NCBI GenBank assembly: GCA_046293075.1
Contig: JBKBPL010000022.1
Location: 1 to 64,000 of the forward strand
Origin: Ga0077530 sp046293075
GTDB lineage: Bacteria > Pseudomonadota > Alphaproteobacteria > Rhizobiales > Hyphomicrobiaceae
DNA: 64,000 nt
Direction of reading: 5' to 3'
Both the position numbers and the translations under genes were made by a program. The notes beneath the pieces were generated by a model. The model was not told the DNA's origin, did not search any database, and saw only the letters and a program-made list of their open reading frames with translations. Below, piece after piece: positions 24,721-33,499 of the stretch (positions are counted from its first letter, which is position 1; each line of letters opens with the position of its first letter).

Positions 24721-26054
24721 TGACCGGCGATGAGCGTTGGATCCACACGCCGCCCCGCGAGTCGGCGACCTTCGACCGCGCCACCATCGCGGAGATCCAT
24801 CGCGCCGCCGCGACCGGCATCTACGACATCCGCGGCTTCGGCGCGAAGCGGAAGCTGCCGCATTTCGATGATCTCCTTTTTCTGGGCGCCTCGATCAGCC
24901 GCTACCCGCTCGAAGGCTACCGCGAGAAGTGCGGGACCAATGTCATGCTCGGCACCCGCTTTGCGAAGAAGCCCATCGAAATCAAGATCCCGATCACCAT
25001 CGCGGGCATGAGCTTCGGCTCGCTTTCAGCCCCTGCCAAGGAGGCGCTTGGGCGTGGGGCCTCGGCCGTCGGCACCTCCACGACGACGGGTGACGGCGGC
25101 ATGACGGAGGAGGAGCGCGCAGCCTCCAGCCTGCTCGTCTACCAGTACCTGCCGTCGCGGTATGGCATGGAGCCCGATCAGATCCGCAAGGCCGACGCTA
25201 TCGAGATCGTCATCGGCCAGGGAGCCAAGCCGGGCGGCGGCGGGATGCTGCTCGGCCAGAAGATTTCCGACCGCGTCGCGCAGATGCGCACGCTGCCGGC
25301 CGGCATCGATCAGCGTTCGGCCTGCCGCCATCCCGACTGGACAGGGCCTGACGACCTCGAGATCAAGATCCTCGAGCTGCGCGAGATCACCGGCTGGGAG
25401 AAGCCGATCTATGTGAAAGTCGGCGCGGCGCGGCCCTACTACGACACGGCGCTTGCGGTGAAGGCCGGGGCCGATGTCGTCGTGCTCGACGGCATGCAGG
25501 GCGGCACGGCCGCGACGCAAGAGGTCTTCATCGAGCACTGCGGCCTGCCGACGCTCGCGGCCATTCGGCCCGCCGTGAAGGCCCTGACGGAGCTCGACAT
25601 GCACCGCAAGGTTCAGCTCATTGTCTCCGGCGGCATCCGCTCGGGCGCGGACGTCGCGAAGGCGCTGGCGCTCGGCGCCGATGCCGTCTCGATCGGCACG
25701 GCGGCGCTGATTGCACTCGGTGACAATCATCCGCGCTGGGAGGAAGAGTATCGCAAGCTCGGCACGACGGCCGGGTGCTATGACGACTGGCACGAGGGGC
25801 GCGATCCGGCAGGTATCACGACGCAGGACCCGGATCTGACGAAGCGTCTCGATCCCGTTGCAGCCGGCAAGCGTCTCGCGAACTACCTCTCGGTCCTCAC
25901 ACTCGAGTGTCAGACCATTGCGCGCGCCAACGGCAAGAGCCACGTCCACAACCTCGAGCCCGAGGATCTCGTTGCGCTGACCGTCGAGGCGGCGGCCATG
26001 GCCGGCGTGCCCCTCGCCGGAACCAACTGGATTCCGGGCGCGGGCGGATCCTGA
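24720..26054 (+). CDS. glxD: FMN-binding glutamate-synthase-family subunit (GlxD/MgsC)
   Basis: 444 residues from the ATG overlapping the glxC stop. It equals the central plus FMN domains of GltB: the substrate and FMN barrel is seen in ITIAGMSFGSLSAPAKEALG, DGGMTEEER, GQGAKPGGGGMLLGQKI, VVVLDGMQGGTAATQEVF and VSGGIRSGADVAKALALGADAVSIGTAAL. The Fe-S cysteine triad of GltB is not intact; only one Cys remains at that place (TAGCYDDWHEGRDPAGITTQDP), which I recall as usual for this subfamily. It would make glutamate or N-methylglutamate from 2-oxoglutarate. The gap to the glutamine synthetase is 45 bp. Confidence 0.88.
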   Translation: MTGDERWIHTPPRESATFDRATIAEIHRAAATGIYDIRGFGAKRKLPHFDDLLFLGASISRYPLEGYREKCGTNVMLGTRFAKKPIEIKIPITIAGMSFGSLSAPAKEALGRGASAVGTSTTTGDGGMTEEERAASSLLVYQYLPSRYGMEPDQIRKADAIEIVIGQGAKPGGGGMLLGQKISDRVAQMRTLPAGIDQRSACRHPDWTGPDDLEIKILELREITGWEKPIYVKVGAARPYYDTALAVKAGADVVVLDGMQGGTAATQEVFIEHCGLPTLAAIRPAVKALTELDMHRKVQLIVSGGIRSGADVAKALALGADAVSIGTAALIALGDNHPRWEEEYRKLGTTAGCYDDWHEGRDPAGITTQDPDLTKRLDPVAAGKRLANYLSVLTLECQTIARANGKSHVHNLEPEDLVALTVEAAAMAGVPLAGTNWIPGAGGS

Positions 26055-26099
26055 TCGGCGAAGCTTTGAACGTATGTGAGCAGGTACGGAGGGGAAGGG

Positions 26100-27404
26100 A
26101 TGGCGTCGCTCGGAAGCTACGGGAAGGAAAGAGGGATCAAATACTTCCTGATCTCGTTCGTGGACCTCTTCGGTACCATGCGCGCCAAGATCGTCCCCGC
26201 GACTGCCATCGATAGTGTTGCCAAGTCCGGTGCCGGGTTCGCAGGCTTTGCCACGTGGTTCGATATGACGCCGGCGCATCCCGACATTCTCGTGTTCCCG
26301 GATCCGGATACGGCGATCCAGCTCCCCTGGAAGCCGGAGATCGCGTGGGTGACCGGTGATTTAATGATGGATGGCAAGGCCGTCGAGCAGAACCCGCGGC
26401 AGGTCCTGAAGCGCGTCATCGCCGATGCCGCACGTGACGGCCTTGAAATGAAGACGGGCGTCGAGTGCGAGTACTTCCTGATCTCGCCGGACGGCACGTC
26501 GATCTCGGATCCCGCCGACTTCCAGGTCAAGCCATGCTACGACCAGCAGGCGCTGATGCGCCGCTACGAAGTGATCAAGGAGATCTGCGACTCCATGATC
26601 ACGCTCGGCTGGAACCCCTATCAGAACGATCATGAAGACGCGAACGGCCAGTTCGAGATGAACTGGGAATTCGACACGTGTCTGCGCACGGCGGACAAGC
26701 ACGCCTTCTTCAAGTTCATGGTGAAGTCAATTGCCGAGAAGCACGGGCTGCGCGCGACGTTCATGCCCAAGCCCTTCGCGAACCTCACGGGCAACGGCTG
26801 CCACGCGCACGTGTCCCTGTGGTCGACGGGGACGGGCAAGAACCTATTCGACAGCGCGGACGGGGAGCTCGGCCTCTCGCCGGAAGCGTATCACTTCATT
26901 GGCGGGCTTCTGCAGGCCGCGGGATCGATCGCCGCCATCACCAACCCGACCGTGAACTCCTACAAGCGCATCAATGCCCCACCGACGATGTCGGGCGCGA
27001 CATGGTCGCCGAGCTCGATCTCGTATGCGGGCAATAATCGCACGCACATGATCCGCATCCCGGATGCGGGCCGGTTTGAGCTCCGCCTCGCGGACGGCGC
27101 CGCAAACCCGTACCTGCTGCAGGCGGCGATCCTCGCGGCCGGGCTCGACGGATTGCGCAACAGGCGCGATCCGGGCAGGCGCCTCGATATCAACATGTAC
27201 ACCGAGGGGCACACCGTCAGTGACGTGAGCCGCCTTCCGCTCAATCTGCTTGATGCCCTGCGCAGCTTCGAGGCGAGCACCATGCTCAAGGCAGCCTTCG
27301 GCGCGGAGACCGTTGCCTCCTATGCCAAGTTGCGCCATGCCGACTGGAACGACTACGCGCGCCACCTGACCGAGTGGGAGCGCCAGACGACGCTTGACTG
27401 CTGA
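26100..27404 (+). CDS. glnT: Type III glutamine synthetase / gamma-glutamylmethylamide synthetase (GlnT/GmaS)
   Basis: 434 residues from the ATG at 26100, behind ggagggga. The GS catalytic fold is complete: GVECEYFLI with metal Glu (about 112-120), DHEDANGQFEMNW, FMPKPFANLTGNGCHAHVSLW with the metal His, SYKRINAPPTMSGATWSP, NNRTHMIRIPDAGRFELRLADGAANPY, and the C-terminal HLTEWERQTTLDC. The sequence is of the GlnT/GmaS class, which ligates ammonia or methylamine to glutamate. Directly after glxBCD it either recycles glutamine for that synthase or makes gamma-glutamylmethylamide for it. The N-methylglutamate dehydrogenase genes are not in this window. Confidence 0.88.
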   Translation: MASLGSYGKERGIKYFLISFVDLFGTMRAKIVPATAIDSVAKSGAGFAGFATWFDMTPAHPDILVFPDPDTAIQLPWKPEIAWVTGDLMMDGKAVEQNPRQVLKRVIADAARDGLEMKTGVECEYFLISPDGTSISDPADFQVKPCYDQQALMRRYEVIKEICDSMITLGWNPYQNDHEDANGQFEMNWEFDTCLRTADKHAFFKFMVKSIAEKHGLRATFMPKPFANLTGNGCHAHVSLWSTGTGKNLFDSADGELGLSPEAYHFIGGLLQAAGSIAAITNPTVNSYKRINAPPTMSGATWSPSSISYAGNNRTHMIRIPDAGRFELRLADGAANPYLLQAAILAAGLDGLRNRRDPGRRLDINMYTEGHTVSDVSRLPLNLLDALRSFEASTMLKAAFGAETVASYAKLRHADWNDYARHLTEWERQTTLDC

Positions 27405-27431
27405 CGATGGATCGCGCCGAGGGCGGAGCGT

Positions 27432-27896
27432 TCAGAACATATTGAGCGCGAGCCGGGCTTCGTCGGACATGCGGCTTTGGTCCCAGGGCGGATCGAAGGT
27501 CAGATTCACCGTCACTCGACCGACGCCATCGATGCTGGCGACGGCATTCTCGACCCAGATCGGCATCTCGCCCGCAACCGGACAGCCGGGAGCCGTCAGC
27601 GTCATGTCGATCCCGACGTTGCGGTCGTCGTCGATGTCAATGCGGTAGATAAGCCCGAGTTCGTAAATGTCGGCGGGAATCTCGGGATCGTAGACTGTCT
27701 TGAGGGCCGCAACGATATCCGCCGTCATCTGCTCGAGCTCTTCGGCAGACAGTCTCGAGCCCTCGACGGGCGTGCCGCCCTCTGCGACGGATGGCGCCAT
27801 GGTGCGGCGGGCCGGCGCCGCCGGCGTCTCGGCGCCGATGGTCAGCGTATCGCGCTCCACTGGCTTTCCGTCCATCGGGCTCACTCCACTAGGCAA
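27432..27896 (-). CDS. sufT: SufT-type Fe-S assembly factor (MIP18/DUF59)
   Basis: 154 residues with a disordered N-terminal 50 residues and a MIP18-family domain (about 55-154): IVAALKTVYDPEIPADIYELGLIYRI and the reactive-Cys motif TLTAPGCPVAGEMP, then RVTVNLTFDPPWDQSRMSDEA. SufT proteins help mature [4Fe-4S] proteins such as aconitase and lipoyl synthase. Last gene of the operon, its start overlaps the sufS stop by 8 bp. No A-type carrier (sufA) follows, unlike many alphaproteobacterial suf operons; the next gene is the convergent glnT. Confidence 0.92.
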   Translation of the reverse strand: MPSGVSPMDGKPVERDTLTIGAETPAAPARRTMAPSVAEGGTPVEGSRLSAEELEQMTADIVAALKTVYDPEIPADIYELGLIYRIDIDDDRNVGIDMTLTAPGCPVAGEMPIWVENAVASIDGVGRVTVNLTFDPPWDQSRMSDEARLALNMF

Positions 27897-29148
27897 AGAA
27901 GTCGTGCGCCTTGATCAGCGCCTCGACGAGCGCATCGACCTCGGCGCGCGTATTGTACATGGCAAAGGAAGCGCGGCACGTCGCGGTGACGCCGAGGCGC
28001 TCCATCAGCGGCTGCGCGCAGTGATGTCCCGCGCGCACGGCGACACCCGAGCGGTCGATGATGGTCGAGATGTCGTGCGGATGCATGCCGTCGATGTTGA
28101 AGGCGACGATGGCGCCCTTGCCTGGCGCGCGCCCGTAGATCCTCAGCCAGTTCAGCTCGGCGAGGCGCTGATGGGCATAAGCACACAGATCCGCCTCATG
28201 CGCGGCGATGTTCTCGCGGCCGATCTGCATGACGTAGCTGAGCGCAGCGCCGAGCCCGATGGCCTGCACAATCGGCGGCGTTCCCGCCTCAAACTTGTGC
28301 GGCGTGACGCCATAGGTGACGTTATCCGTCGTCACGGTCTCGATCATCTCGCCGCCGCCAAGGAAGGGCGGCATCGCATCGAGGTGCTTGCGCTTGGCAT
28401 AGAGCACGCCGATCCCGGTCGGCCCGTACACCTTGTGCCCGGTAAAGGCGTAGAAGTCGCAGTCAAGGCTCTGAACGTCTACCGGCATGTGCACGGCGGC
28501 CTGGGCGCCATCGACGAAGACCGGGACACCGCGCGTGCGGGCAATGCGCACGATCTCCTTGATCGGAACGACCGTGCCGAGCACGTTCGACATGTGCGTG
28601 ATGGCAACGAGGCGCGTGCGCGGCCCGAGCAGTGTCTCGAAGGCGTCGAGGTCGAGCTCGCCGTCATCGCTGATCGGCGCCCACTTCAGCACGCAGCCCT
28701 TGCGCTCGCGCAGGAAGTGCCACGGCACGATGTTGGAATGGTGCTCCATGATCGAGAGCACGATCTCGTCGCCCTCTTGGAAGCCCGCACCGAAGCTGTA
28801 CGAAAGAAGATTGATGGCCTCGGTGATGCTCTTTGTGAAGATGATCTGATCGGCGCTTGGCGCATTGAGGAAGCGCCGTGCGATCTCGCGCGCTTCTTCG
28901 AACTTGGCCGTGGCGGTATTTGAGAGGTAGTGCAGCCCGCGATGGACGTTCGCGTACTCCATCTTGTAGGTGTGGTCGATCGCATCGAGGACGGCGCGCG
29001 GCTTCTGCGCCGAGGCGCCGTTGTCGAGATAGACGAGCGGCTTGCCGTAGACCTCGCGGAAGAGGATCGGGAAATCAGCCCGGACGCGCTGGACGTCGAA
29101 GGTCGCGGCGCTCGCCGGCATCTGTACGACCGTTTCCGTGCTTGCCAT
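27889..29148 (-). CDS. sufS: Cysteine desulfurase, group II (SufS)
   Basis: 419 residues. SufS takes sulfur from cysteine as a persulfide for Fe-S assembly on SufBCD. The PLP lysine lies in FTGHKVYGPTG (about residue 230) and the persulfide Cys in RAGHHCAQPL (about 376), on the short loop typical of group II enzymes. SIMEHHSNIVPWHFL, SNVLGT and VDGAQA are also intact. There is no sufE in view, so the sulfur relay partner (SufE or SufU) must be encoded elsewhere. Confidence 0.96.
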   Translation of the reverse strand: MASTETVVQMPASAATFDVQRVRADFPILFREVYGKPLVYLDNGASAQKPRAVLDAIDHTYKMEYANVHRGLHYLSNTATAKFEEAREIARRFLNAPSADQIIFTKSITEAINLLSYSFGAGFQEGDEIVLSIMEHHSNIVPWHFLRERKGCVLKWAPISDDGELDLDAFETLLGPRTRLVAITHMSNVLGTVVPIKEIVRIARTRGVPVFVDGAQAAVHMPVDVQSLDCDFYAFTGHKVYGPTGIGVLYAKRKHLDAMPPFLGGGEMIETVTTDNVTYGVTPHKFEAGTPPIVQAIGLGAALSYVMQIGRENIAAHEADLCAYAHQRLAELNWLRIYGRAPGKGAIVAFNIDGMHPHDISTIIDRSGVAVRAGHHCAQPLMERLGVTATCRASFAMYNTRAEVDALVEALIKAHDFFA

Positions 29149-29187
29149 GATCGGTCCTCGCTCCGGGCTGTGTCGGTCGCCCGGTTG

Positions 29188-30519
29188 TTAGCTCAGCGGC
29201 TCGGTGCGGAGCCATCCAATCGCCAGTGCGGCGATCGCCTGGCGAACGCTCTCGTCGCCGATCTTCTCGATGGCCTCGCCGATGAAGCTCTCCGTGAGCA
29301 TGGCGCGCGCCTCGTCTGCGGGAATGCCGCGGGAGCGGCAGTAGAAGAGCAGATCCGGTTCGATCTCCGTGCAGGTGGCGCCGTGGCCGCAGACGACGTC
29401 GTCCGCGTAGATCTCAAGCTCGGGCTTCGAGGAGAACTGCGCGTCCGGCGAAAGCATGAGCGCCTGCGACATCTGCTTGCCGTCGGTCTTCTGGGCATCG
29501 GGGCGCACGATGATCTTGCCCTGGAAAATGCCGTGAGCGCGCCCGGCGAGCACGCCCTTGAAGAGCTCGCGGCTCTCGCAGGCGGGCACGGCATGATCGA
29601 CGACGAGCGTCGTGTCGATGTGATCACTGCCGCGGCCGAGGAAGGCGCCGGAAAGGTCGAGCTTGCCGCCTTCGCCGCTGAACGTGACGTTGATGTCATT
29701 GCGCGCAAGCGCAGGGCTCGCGGTGAGCTGGAAGCCGCGGTAGGTCGCGTCCTTCCCGAGCGTCGTCGTCCACGTGGCCAAGTGCGTTGAGCCCGTTCGA
29801 TCGACGAGGCTTTTGATGTGGTCGCAGGTGGCGCCATCGGCCAGCGTGACATCGGTGACGGCGTTGCTGAGGGCGCCGCGCGCGGCACCGTCGAGTGTGA
29901 CGTGCGCTTCGATGAGCGTCAGCCTGGCGCCGGTCTCGACGCTGATGACGTTGCGCACTGCGACGGCGCTCGGCTCCGCGGCCGTACGCGCGTGGACGAG
30001 CAGCACGGGCTTACCAGGATCCTGGTCCTTGCGCACCTTGAGCAGCACGCCGTCGCTCATGAATGCGGTGTTGAGCGCGACGACGGGCCCCCCGCGCGCT
30101 GCGAATTTGCCTGCGAGCCAGGACGGGGCCTTCTTGAGCATCTCGGCGAGCGACATCAGCTCAATGACCGCATTTCCCGCCGCGATCTTCGAGAGATCGG
30201 CGCGATAGACGCCATCCACAAGGACCAAGCGCTCGGCGCCGACGGCCGCGAGCGGGCCCAGCGCGCGGTCGATGTCCGCGGCGGCACCGACCGGTGAGAC
30301 GGTGGCTCCCGGCGCCGGCACGTCCCGCAGGCGCTCGCGCAAATCGGTGTACTTCCATTCCTCGATGCGGCGATGGGGCAGGCCCTCCGCCGCGAACGCT
30401 TCCATGGCGCTGGCGCGCAACGCGTGGACCCAGCCGGTGCCCGGCAGGCGCGCCACCGTGGCATCGAACTGCTCGCGCAGCTGGCTCTCGGCCTTCGTTC
30501 TCAGGGACGTGACGCTCAT
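29188..30519 (-). CDS. sufD: Fe-S scaffold complex subunit SufD
   Basis: 443 residues from the ATG at 30519, preceded by gaggg; upstream codons to 30645 are not conserved-looking. SufD is the catalytically quiet partner of SufB in SufB-C2-D. The beta-helix core is seen in VISVETGARLTLIEAHV, THLATWTTTLGKDATYRGF and LSGAFLGRGSDHIDT. The family C-terminus KPELEIYADDVVCGHGATCTEIEPDLLFYCRSRGIP carries the conserved Cys and His at the SufB-SufD interface. It starts 7 bp after the sufC stop. Confidence 0.95.
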   Translation of the reverse strand: MSVTSLRTKAESQLREQFDATVARLPGTGWVHALRASAMEAFAAEGLPHRRIEEWKYTDLRERLRDVPAPGATVSPVGAAADIDRALGPLAAVGAERLVLVDGVYRADLSKIAAGNAVIELMSLAEMLKKAPSWLAGKFAARGGPVVALNTAFMSDGVLLKVRKDQDPGKPVLLVHARTAAEPSAVAVRNVISVETGARLTLIEAHVTLDGAARGALSNAVTDVTLADGATCDHIKSLVDRTGSTHLATWTTTLGKDATYRGFQLTASPALARNDINVTFSGEGGKLDLSGAFLGRGSDHIDTTLVVDHAVPACESRELFKGVLAGRAHGIFQGKIIVRPDAQKTDGKQMSQALMLSPDAQFSSKPELEIYADDVVCGHGATCTEIEPDLLFYCRSRGIPADEARAMLTESFIGEAIEKIGDESVRQAIAALAIGWLRTEPLS

Positions 30520-30526
30520 CGTGCCC

Positions 30527-31282
30527 TCACGCGGCCTTGCCGGTGAAATCGGCATAGCCGGACGTCTCAAGCTCGAGCGCCAGCTCCTTGCCGCCCGTCT
30601 TCTGGATGCGGCCGTTGGCAAGAACGTGCACTTTGTCGGGCACAATGTAGTTCAGCAGGCGCTGGTAGTGCGTGATGACCAGCATCGCGCGCTCAGGGCT
30701 GCGCAGCTTGGTCGCACCCTCCGAGACGATGCGAATGGCGTCGATGTCGAGGCCGGAGTCGGTCTCATCGAGGACGCAGAGCGTCGGCTCGAGGACCGCC
30801 ATCTGCAAGACCTCCATGCGCTTCTTCTCGCCCCCCGAGAAGCCGACGTTCAGCGGTCGCTTCAGCATCTCGTCGCTGATGCCGAGCTCGGCCGCTTTGG
30901 CGCGTATGAGCTTCATGAACTCCGGTGTCGTCAGCTCCTTCTGGCCGCGCTTCTTGCGGACCGCATTCAAAGCCGCGCGCAGGAAGGTCATCGTCGCGAC
31001 GCCGGGGATCTCCATGGGGTACTGGAAGGCGAGGAAGACGCCTTTCGCGGCGCGCTCATCGGGGCTCATCTCGAGGACCGATTCGCCATTCCAAAGGATG
31101 TCGCCTGCCGTGACCTCGTAATCGTCGCGGCCGGCGAGAACATAGGCCAGCGTCGATTTGCCCGAGCCATTGGGGCCCATGATCGCGTGCACCTCGCCTG
31201 TGGGCACGACGAGATCGATGCCTTTCAGGATCTCGGCGCCGTCATCGGCGATGCGGGCGTGCAGGTTCTTGATCTCGAGCAT
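30527..31282 (-). CDS. sufC: Fe-S assembly ATPase SufC
   Basis: 251 residues, ABC-type ATPase that drives the SufBCD complex in the cytoplasm. Walker A GPNGSGKST (about 37-45), Q-loop FLAFQYPMEIPGV, the signature FSGGEKKRMEVLQ (about 149-161), Walker B CVLDETDSGLDIDA and the switch His in LVITHYQRLLNYI are all present. It follows the unknown 92-aa gene by 160 bp, a gap that includes an imperfect GC hairpin. Confidence 0.97.
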   Translation of the reverse strand: MLEIKNLHARIADDGAEILKGIDLVVPTGEVHAIMGPNGSGKSTLAYVLAGRDDYEVTAGDILWNGESVLEMSPDERAAKGVFLAFQYPMEIPGVATMTFLRAALNAVRKKRGQKELTTPEFMKLIRAKAAELGISDEMLKRPLNVGFSGGEKKRMEVLQMAVLEPTLCVLDETDSGLDIDAIRIVSEGATKLRSPERAMLVITHYQRLLNYIVPDKVHVLANGRIQKTGGKELALELETSGYADFTGKAA

Positions 31283-31310
31283 GATCGTGCGGCTCTCCTG
31301 ACTTACTTTC

Positions 31311-31336
31311 TCCCCTCCCCGTAAGCGGGAGAGGGA
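31311..31336. repeat. Imperfect GC-rich inverted repeat between the 92-aa gene and sufC
   Basis: TCCCCTCCCCG (31311-31321) and CGGGAGAGGGA (31326-31336) pair imperfectly around TAAG. It resembles the short pyrimidine/purine hairpins common between genes in Hyphomicrobiales, and the internal stem of the element at 18093-18201. Being inside the suf operon it may limit read-through or mark an mRNA processing site. Confidence 0.4.
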
Positions 31337-31442
31337 CGATGTCCTTCATCCAGCGTGCGGCCCGTGTTGCCGCAATAACCTATCCTCCAGCGCCGCTGCC
31401 GCGGCACTCCCGTGTCGTCAGCGCGCTGCGGTCTGTCGCGGC

Positions 31443-31721
31443 TCAGGCGGCCTGCTGCGGGCTTGCCTCTTCCAGCTCGATCTCCGAGGGATAGAGCACG
31501 CCGAGCCAGTCACAGGCGTCGGGCGACTTCTGCCCGAACTCCACCAGGAACGCTTGGCCCTGCTCCAGGGTCTCGAGAACGGTCACCTGGGCGCCTTGGC
31601 GAAGCATCAGGCCGGGCCGCTTGATCGATAAGGCATTGCGCTGTTTGCACTCGCTTTCCCCAATCTCGCGTGTGAGCCGCGCCTTCATCGTCACCTGACC
31701 GAAACCAGCTGCGTCACTCAT
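31443..31721 (-). CDS. Unknown 92-residue protein inside the suf operon
   Basis: 92 residues from the ATG at 31721, which has a clear ggag ribosome site (ctgaggagcgagca); upstream extension to 31811 is unlikely. The protein is acidic at the C-terminus (IELEEASPQQAA). Its core MLRQGAQVTVLETLEQGQAFLVEFGQKSPDACDWLGVLYPSEIEL looks like a small beta-barrel (SH3-like), which is only an impression. Cys residues occur at SECKQ and DACDW. It lies between sufB and sufC, which are normally adjacent, and is separated from sufB by 214 bp. I do not recognise a family. Confidence 0.65.
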   Translation of the reverse strand: MSDAAGFGQVTMKARLTREIGESECKQRNALSIKRPGLMLRQGAQVTVLETLEQGQAFLVEFGQKSPDACDWLGVLYPSEIELEEASPQQAA

Positions 31722-31935
31722 TGCTCGCTCCTCAGATTGGGCAGCCACCGCATTAGCGCCCCCGCGCTTCGCTCCCAGCACTCCGTGGTGCAGGGCCCCT
31801 CCGCCCGACACCCTCTTTTTTGGTCCGACCTGTGGCCGAATGTCGCCATCCTACACATTCCTGACCGAATTGGCAGGCTTTCGCACACGTATTTTTCCCG
31901 CACATCCGCAATCGAACATCGTTAACTCACTCCCA

Positions 31936-33456
31936 TCAGCCCACACTGCCTTCGAGGCTGATGCCGATCAGCTTCTGCGTCTCGGCCATGAACTCCATGG
32001 GCAGATGCTGGAGGACATCGCGGACGAAGCCGTTGACGACGAGGGCCACGGCCTCCTCCTCAGAAAGGCCGCGCTGCGTGCAGTAGAAGAGCATGTTGTC
32101 CGAGATCTTCGATGTCGTGGCCTCGTGCTCGAACTGGGCTGAGGCATTGCGGGCCTCGATGTAGGGAACGGTGTGCGCGCCGCACTTGTCGCCGATCAGG
32201 AGGCTGTCGCAGTTCGTAAAATTGCGCGCGCCGGTCGCCTTGCGATGCGCCGAGACGAGGCCTCGGTAGGTGTTCTGCGACTTGCCCGCTGCAATGCCCT
32301 TGGAGATGATCCGGCTCGTTGTGTTGCGCCCGAGATGGATCATCTTCGTGCCGCTGTCGACCTGCTGGTGGCCATTGGAGATGGCGATCGAGTAGAACTC
32401 GCCGCGACTGCCGTCGCCGCGCAGAATGCAGCTCGGATACTTCCACGTGATCGCAGAGCCGGTCTCGACCTGGGTCCAGGAGATCTTCGAGTTCTTGCCG
32501 CGGCAGTCGCCGCGCTTGGTCACGAAGTTATAGATGCCGCCCTTGCCGTCCTTGTCGCCAGGGTACCAGTTCTGGACGGTCGAATACTTGATCTCGGCAT
32601 CGTCGAGGGCGATCAGCTCGACCACGGCGGCATGGAGCTGGTTCTCATCACGCATCGGGGCCGTGCAGCCCTCCAGGTAGGAGACGTACGCGCCCTTGTC
32701 CGCGATGATCAGCGTGCGCTCGAACTGCCCCGTGTTCTTCTCGTTGATGCGGAAGTAGGTCGAAAGCTCCATCGGGCAGCGCACGCCTTCCGGCACGTAG
32801 ACGAACGAGCCGTCCGAGAAGACCGCCGAGTTGAGCGCAGCATAGAAGTTGTCGGACTGCGGCACGACGGAGCCAAGGTACTTCCTGACGAGCTCAGGAT
32901 GCTCGCGCAGCGCCTCCGAGATCGAGCAGAAGATCACCCCGGCCTTGGCGAGCTCCTTCTTGAAGGTCGTGACCACGGAGACGGAGTCGAACACGGCGTC
33001 GATCGCAACTCTGCCGGCCATGCTCGCATAGCCATCGGCGCTGTCGCTCGGGCTCGGCTCGCCGGCTTTCCGGACGCCGGCGAGAATCTCCTGCTCCTTC
33101 AGCGGGATGCCAAGCTTCTCGTAGGTCGCAAGAAGCTGCGGGTCGACCTCGTCCAGGCTCTTGGGGCCGGTCGTGCCTTTGGGCGCAGCGTAGTAGTAGA
33201 GGCTATCGAAGTCGATCTTCGGGTAGGTGACCTTCGCCCAGGTCGGCTCCTTGAGCGCGCGCCAACGGCGGTAGGCGTCGAGGCGCCACTCCAGCATCCA
33301 AGACGGCTCGCCCTTCTTCTCAGAGATGAATCGAACGACGTCCTCATTGAGGCCGCGGGGGGCCTTCTCGGTCTCGATCTCGGTCTCGAAGCCGTACTTG
33401 TACTTGTCGACGTCGATCGCCTTGACCTGTTCGATGGTCTCTTGAACAGCGGCCAT
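31936..33456 (-). CDS. sufB: Fe-S scaffold protein SufB
   Basis: 506 residues from the ATG at 33456, after ggagaaaaag. SufB is the scaffold on which SufBC2D builds clusters. N-terminal block YKYGFETEIETEKAPRGLNEDVVRFIS, then LGSVVPQSDNFYAALNSAVFSDGSFVYVPEGV, YLEGCTAPMRDENQLHAAVVELIALDDAEIKYSTVQNWYPGD (quoted here only as landmarks, with the conserved Cys in EGCTAP), SKGIAAGKSQNTYRGL, NCDSLLIGDKCGAHTVPYIEARN with the cluster/persulfide Cys, and HEATTSKISDNMLFYCTQRG. All are intact. It starts 43 bp after the preceding desulfurase gene. Confidence 0.97.
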   Translation of the reverse strand: MAAVQETIEQVKAIDVDKYKYGFETEIETEKAPRGLNEDVVRFISEKKGEPSWMLEWRLDAYRRWRALKEPTWAKVTYPKIDFDSLYYYAAPKGTTGPKSLDEVDPQLLATYEKLGIPLKEQEILAGVRKAGEPSPSDSADGYASMAGRVAIDAVFDSVSVVTTFKKELAKAGVIFCSISEALREHPELVRKYLGSVVPQSDNFYAALNSAVFSDGSFVYVPEGVRCPMELSTYFRINEKNTGQFERTLIIADKGAYVSYLEGCTAPMRDENQLHAAVVELIALDDAEIKYSTVQNWYPGDKDGKGGIYNFVTKRGDCRGKNSKISWTQVETGSAITWKYPSCILRGDGSRGEFYSIAISNGHQQVDSGTKMIHLGRNTTSRIISKGIAAGKSQNTYRGLVSAHRKATGARNFTNCDSLLIGDKCGAHTVPYIEARNASAQFEHEATTSKISDNMLFYCTQRGLSEEEAVALVVNGFVRDVLQHLPMEFMAETQKLIGISLEGSVG

Positions 33457-33499
33457 CTTTTTCTCCGTGCTCCTGATCGTGTTGTTTCTGTTATGTCGC

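Noticed and set aside
31722..31935. Riboswitch or attenuator in the gap between sufB and the 92-aa gene
   Set aside because: Only short weak stems were found and no known aptamer signature; the gap is left unexplained.
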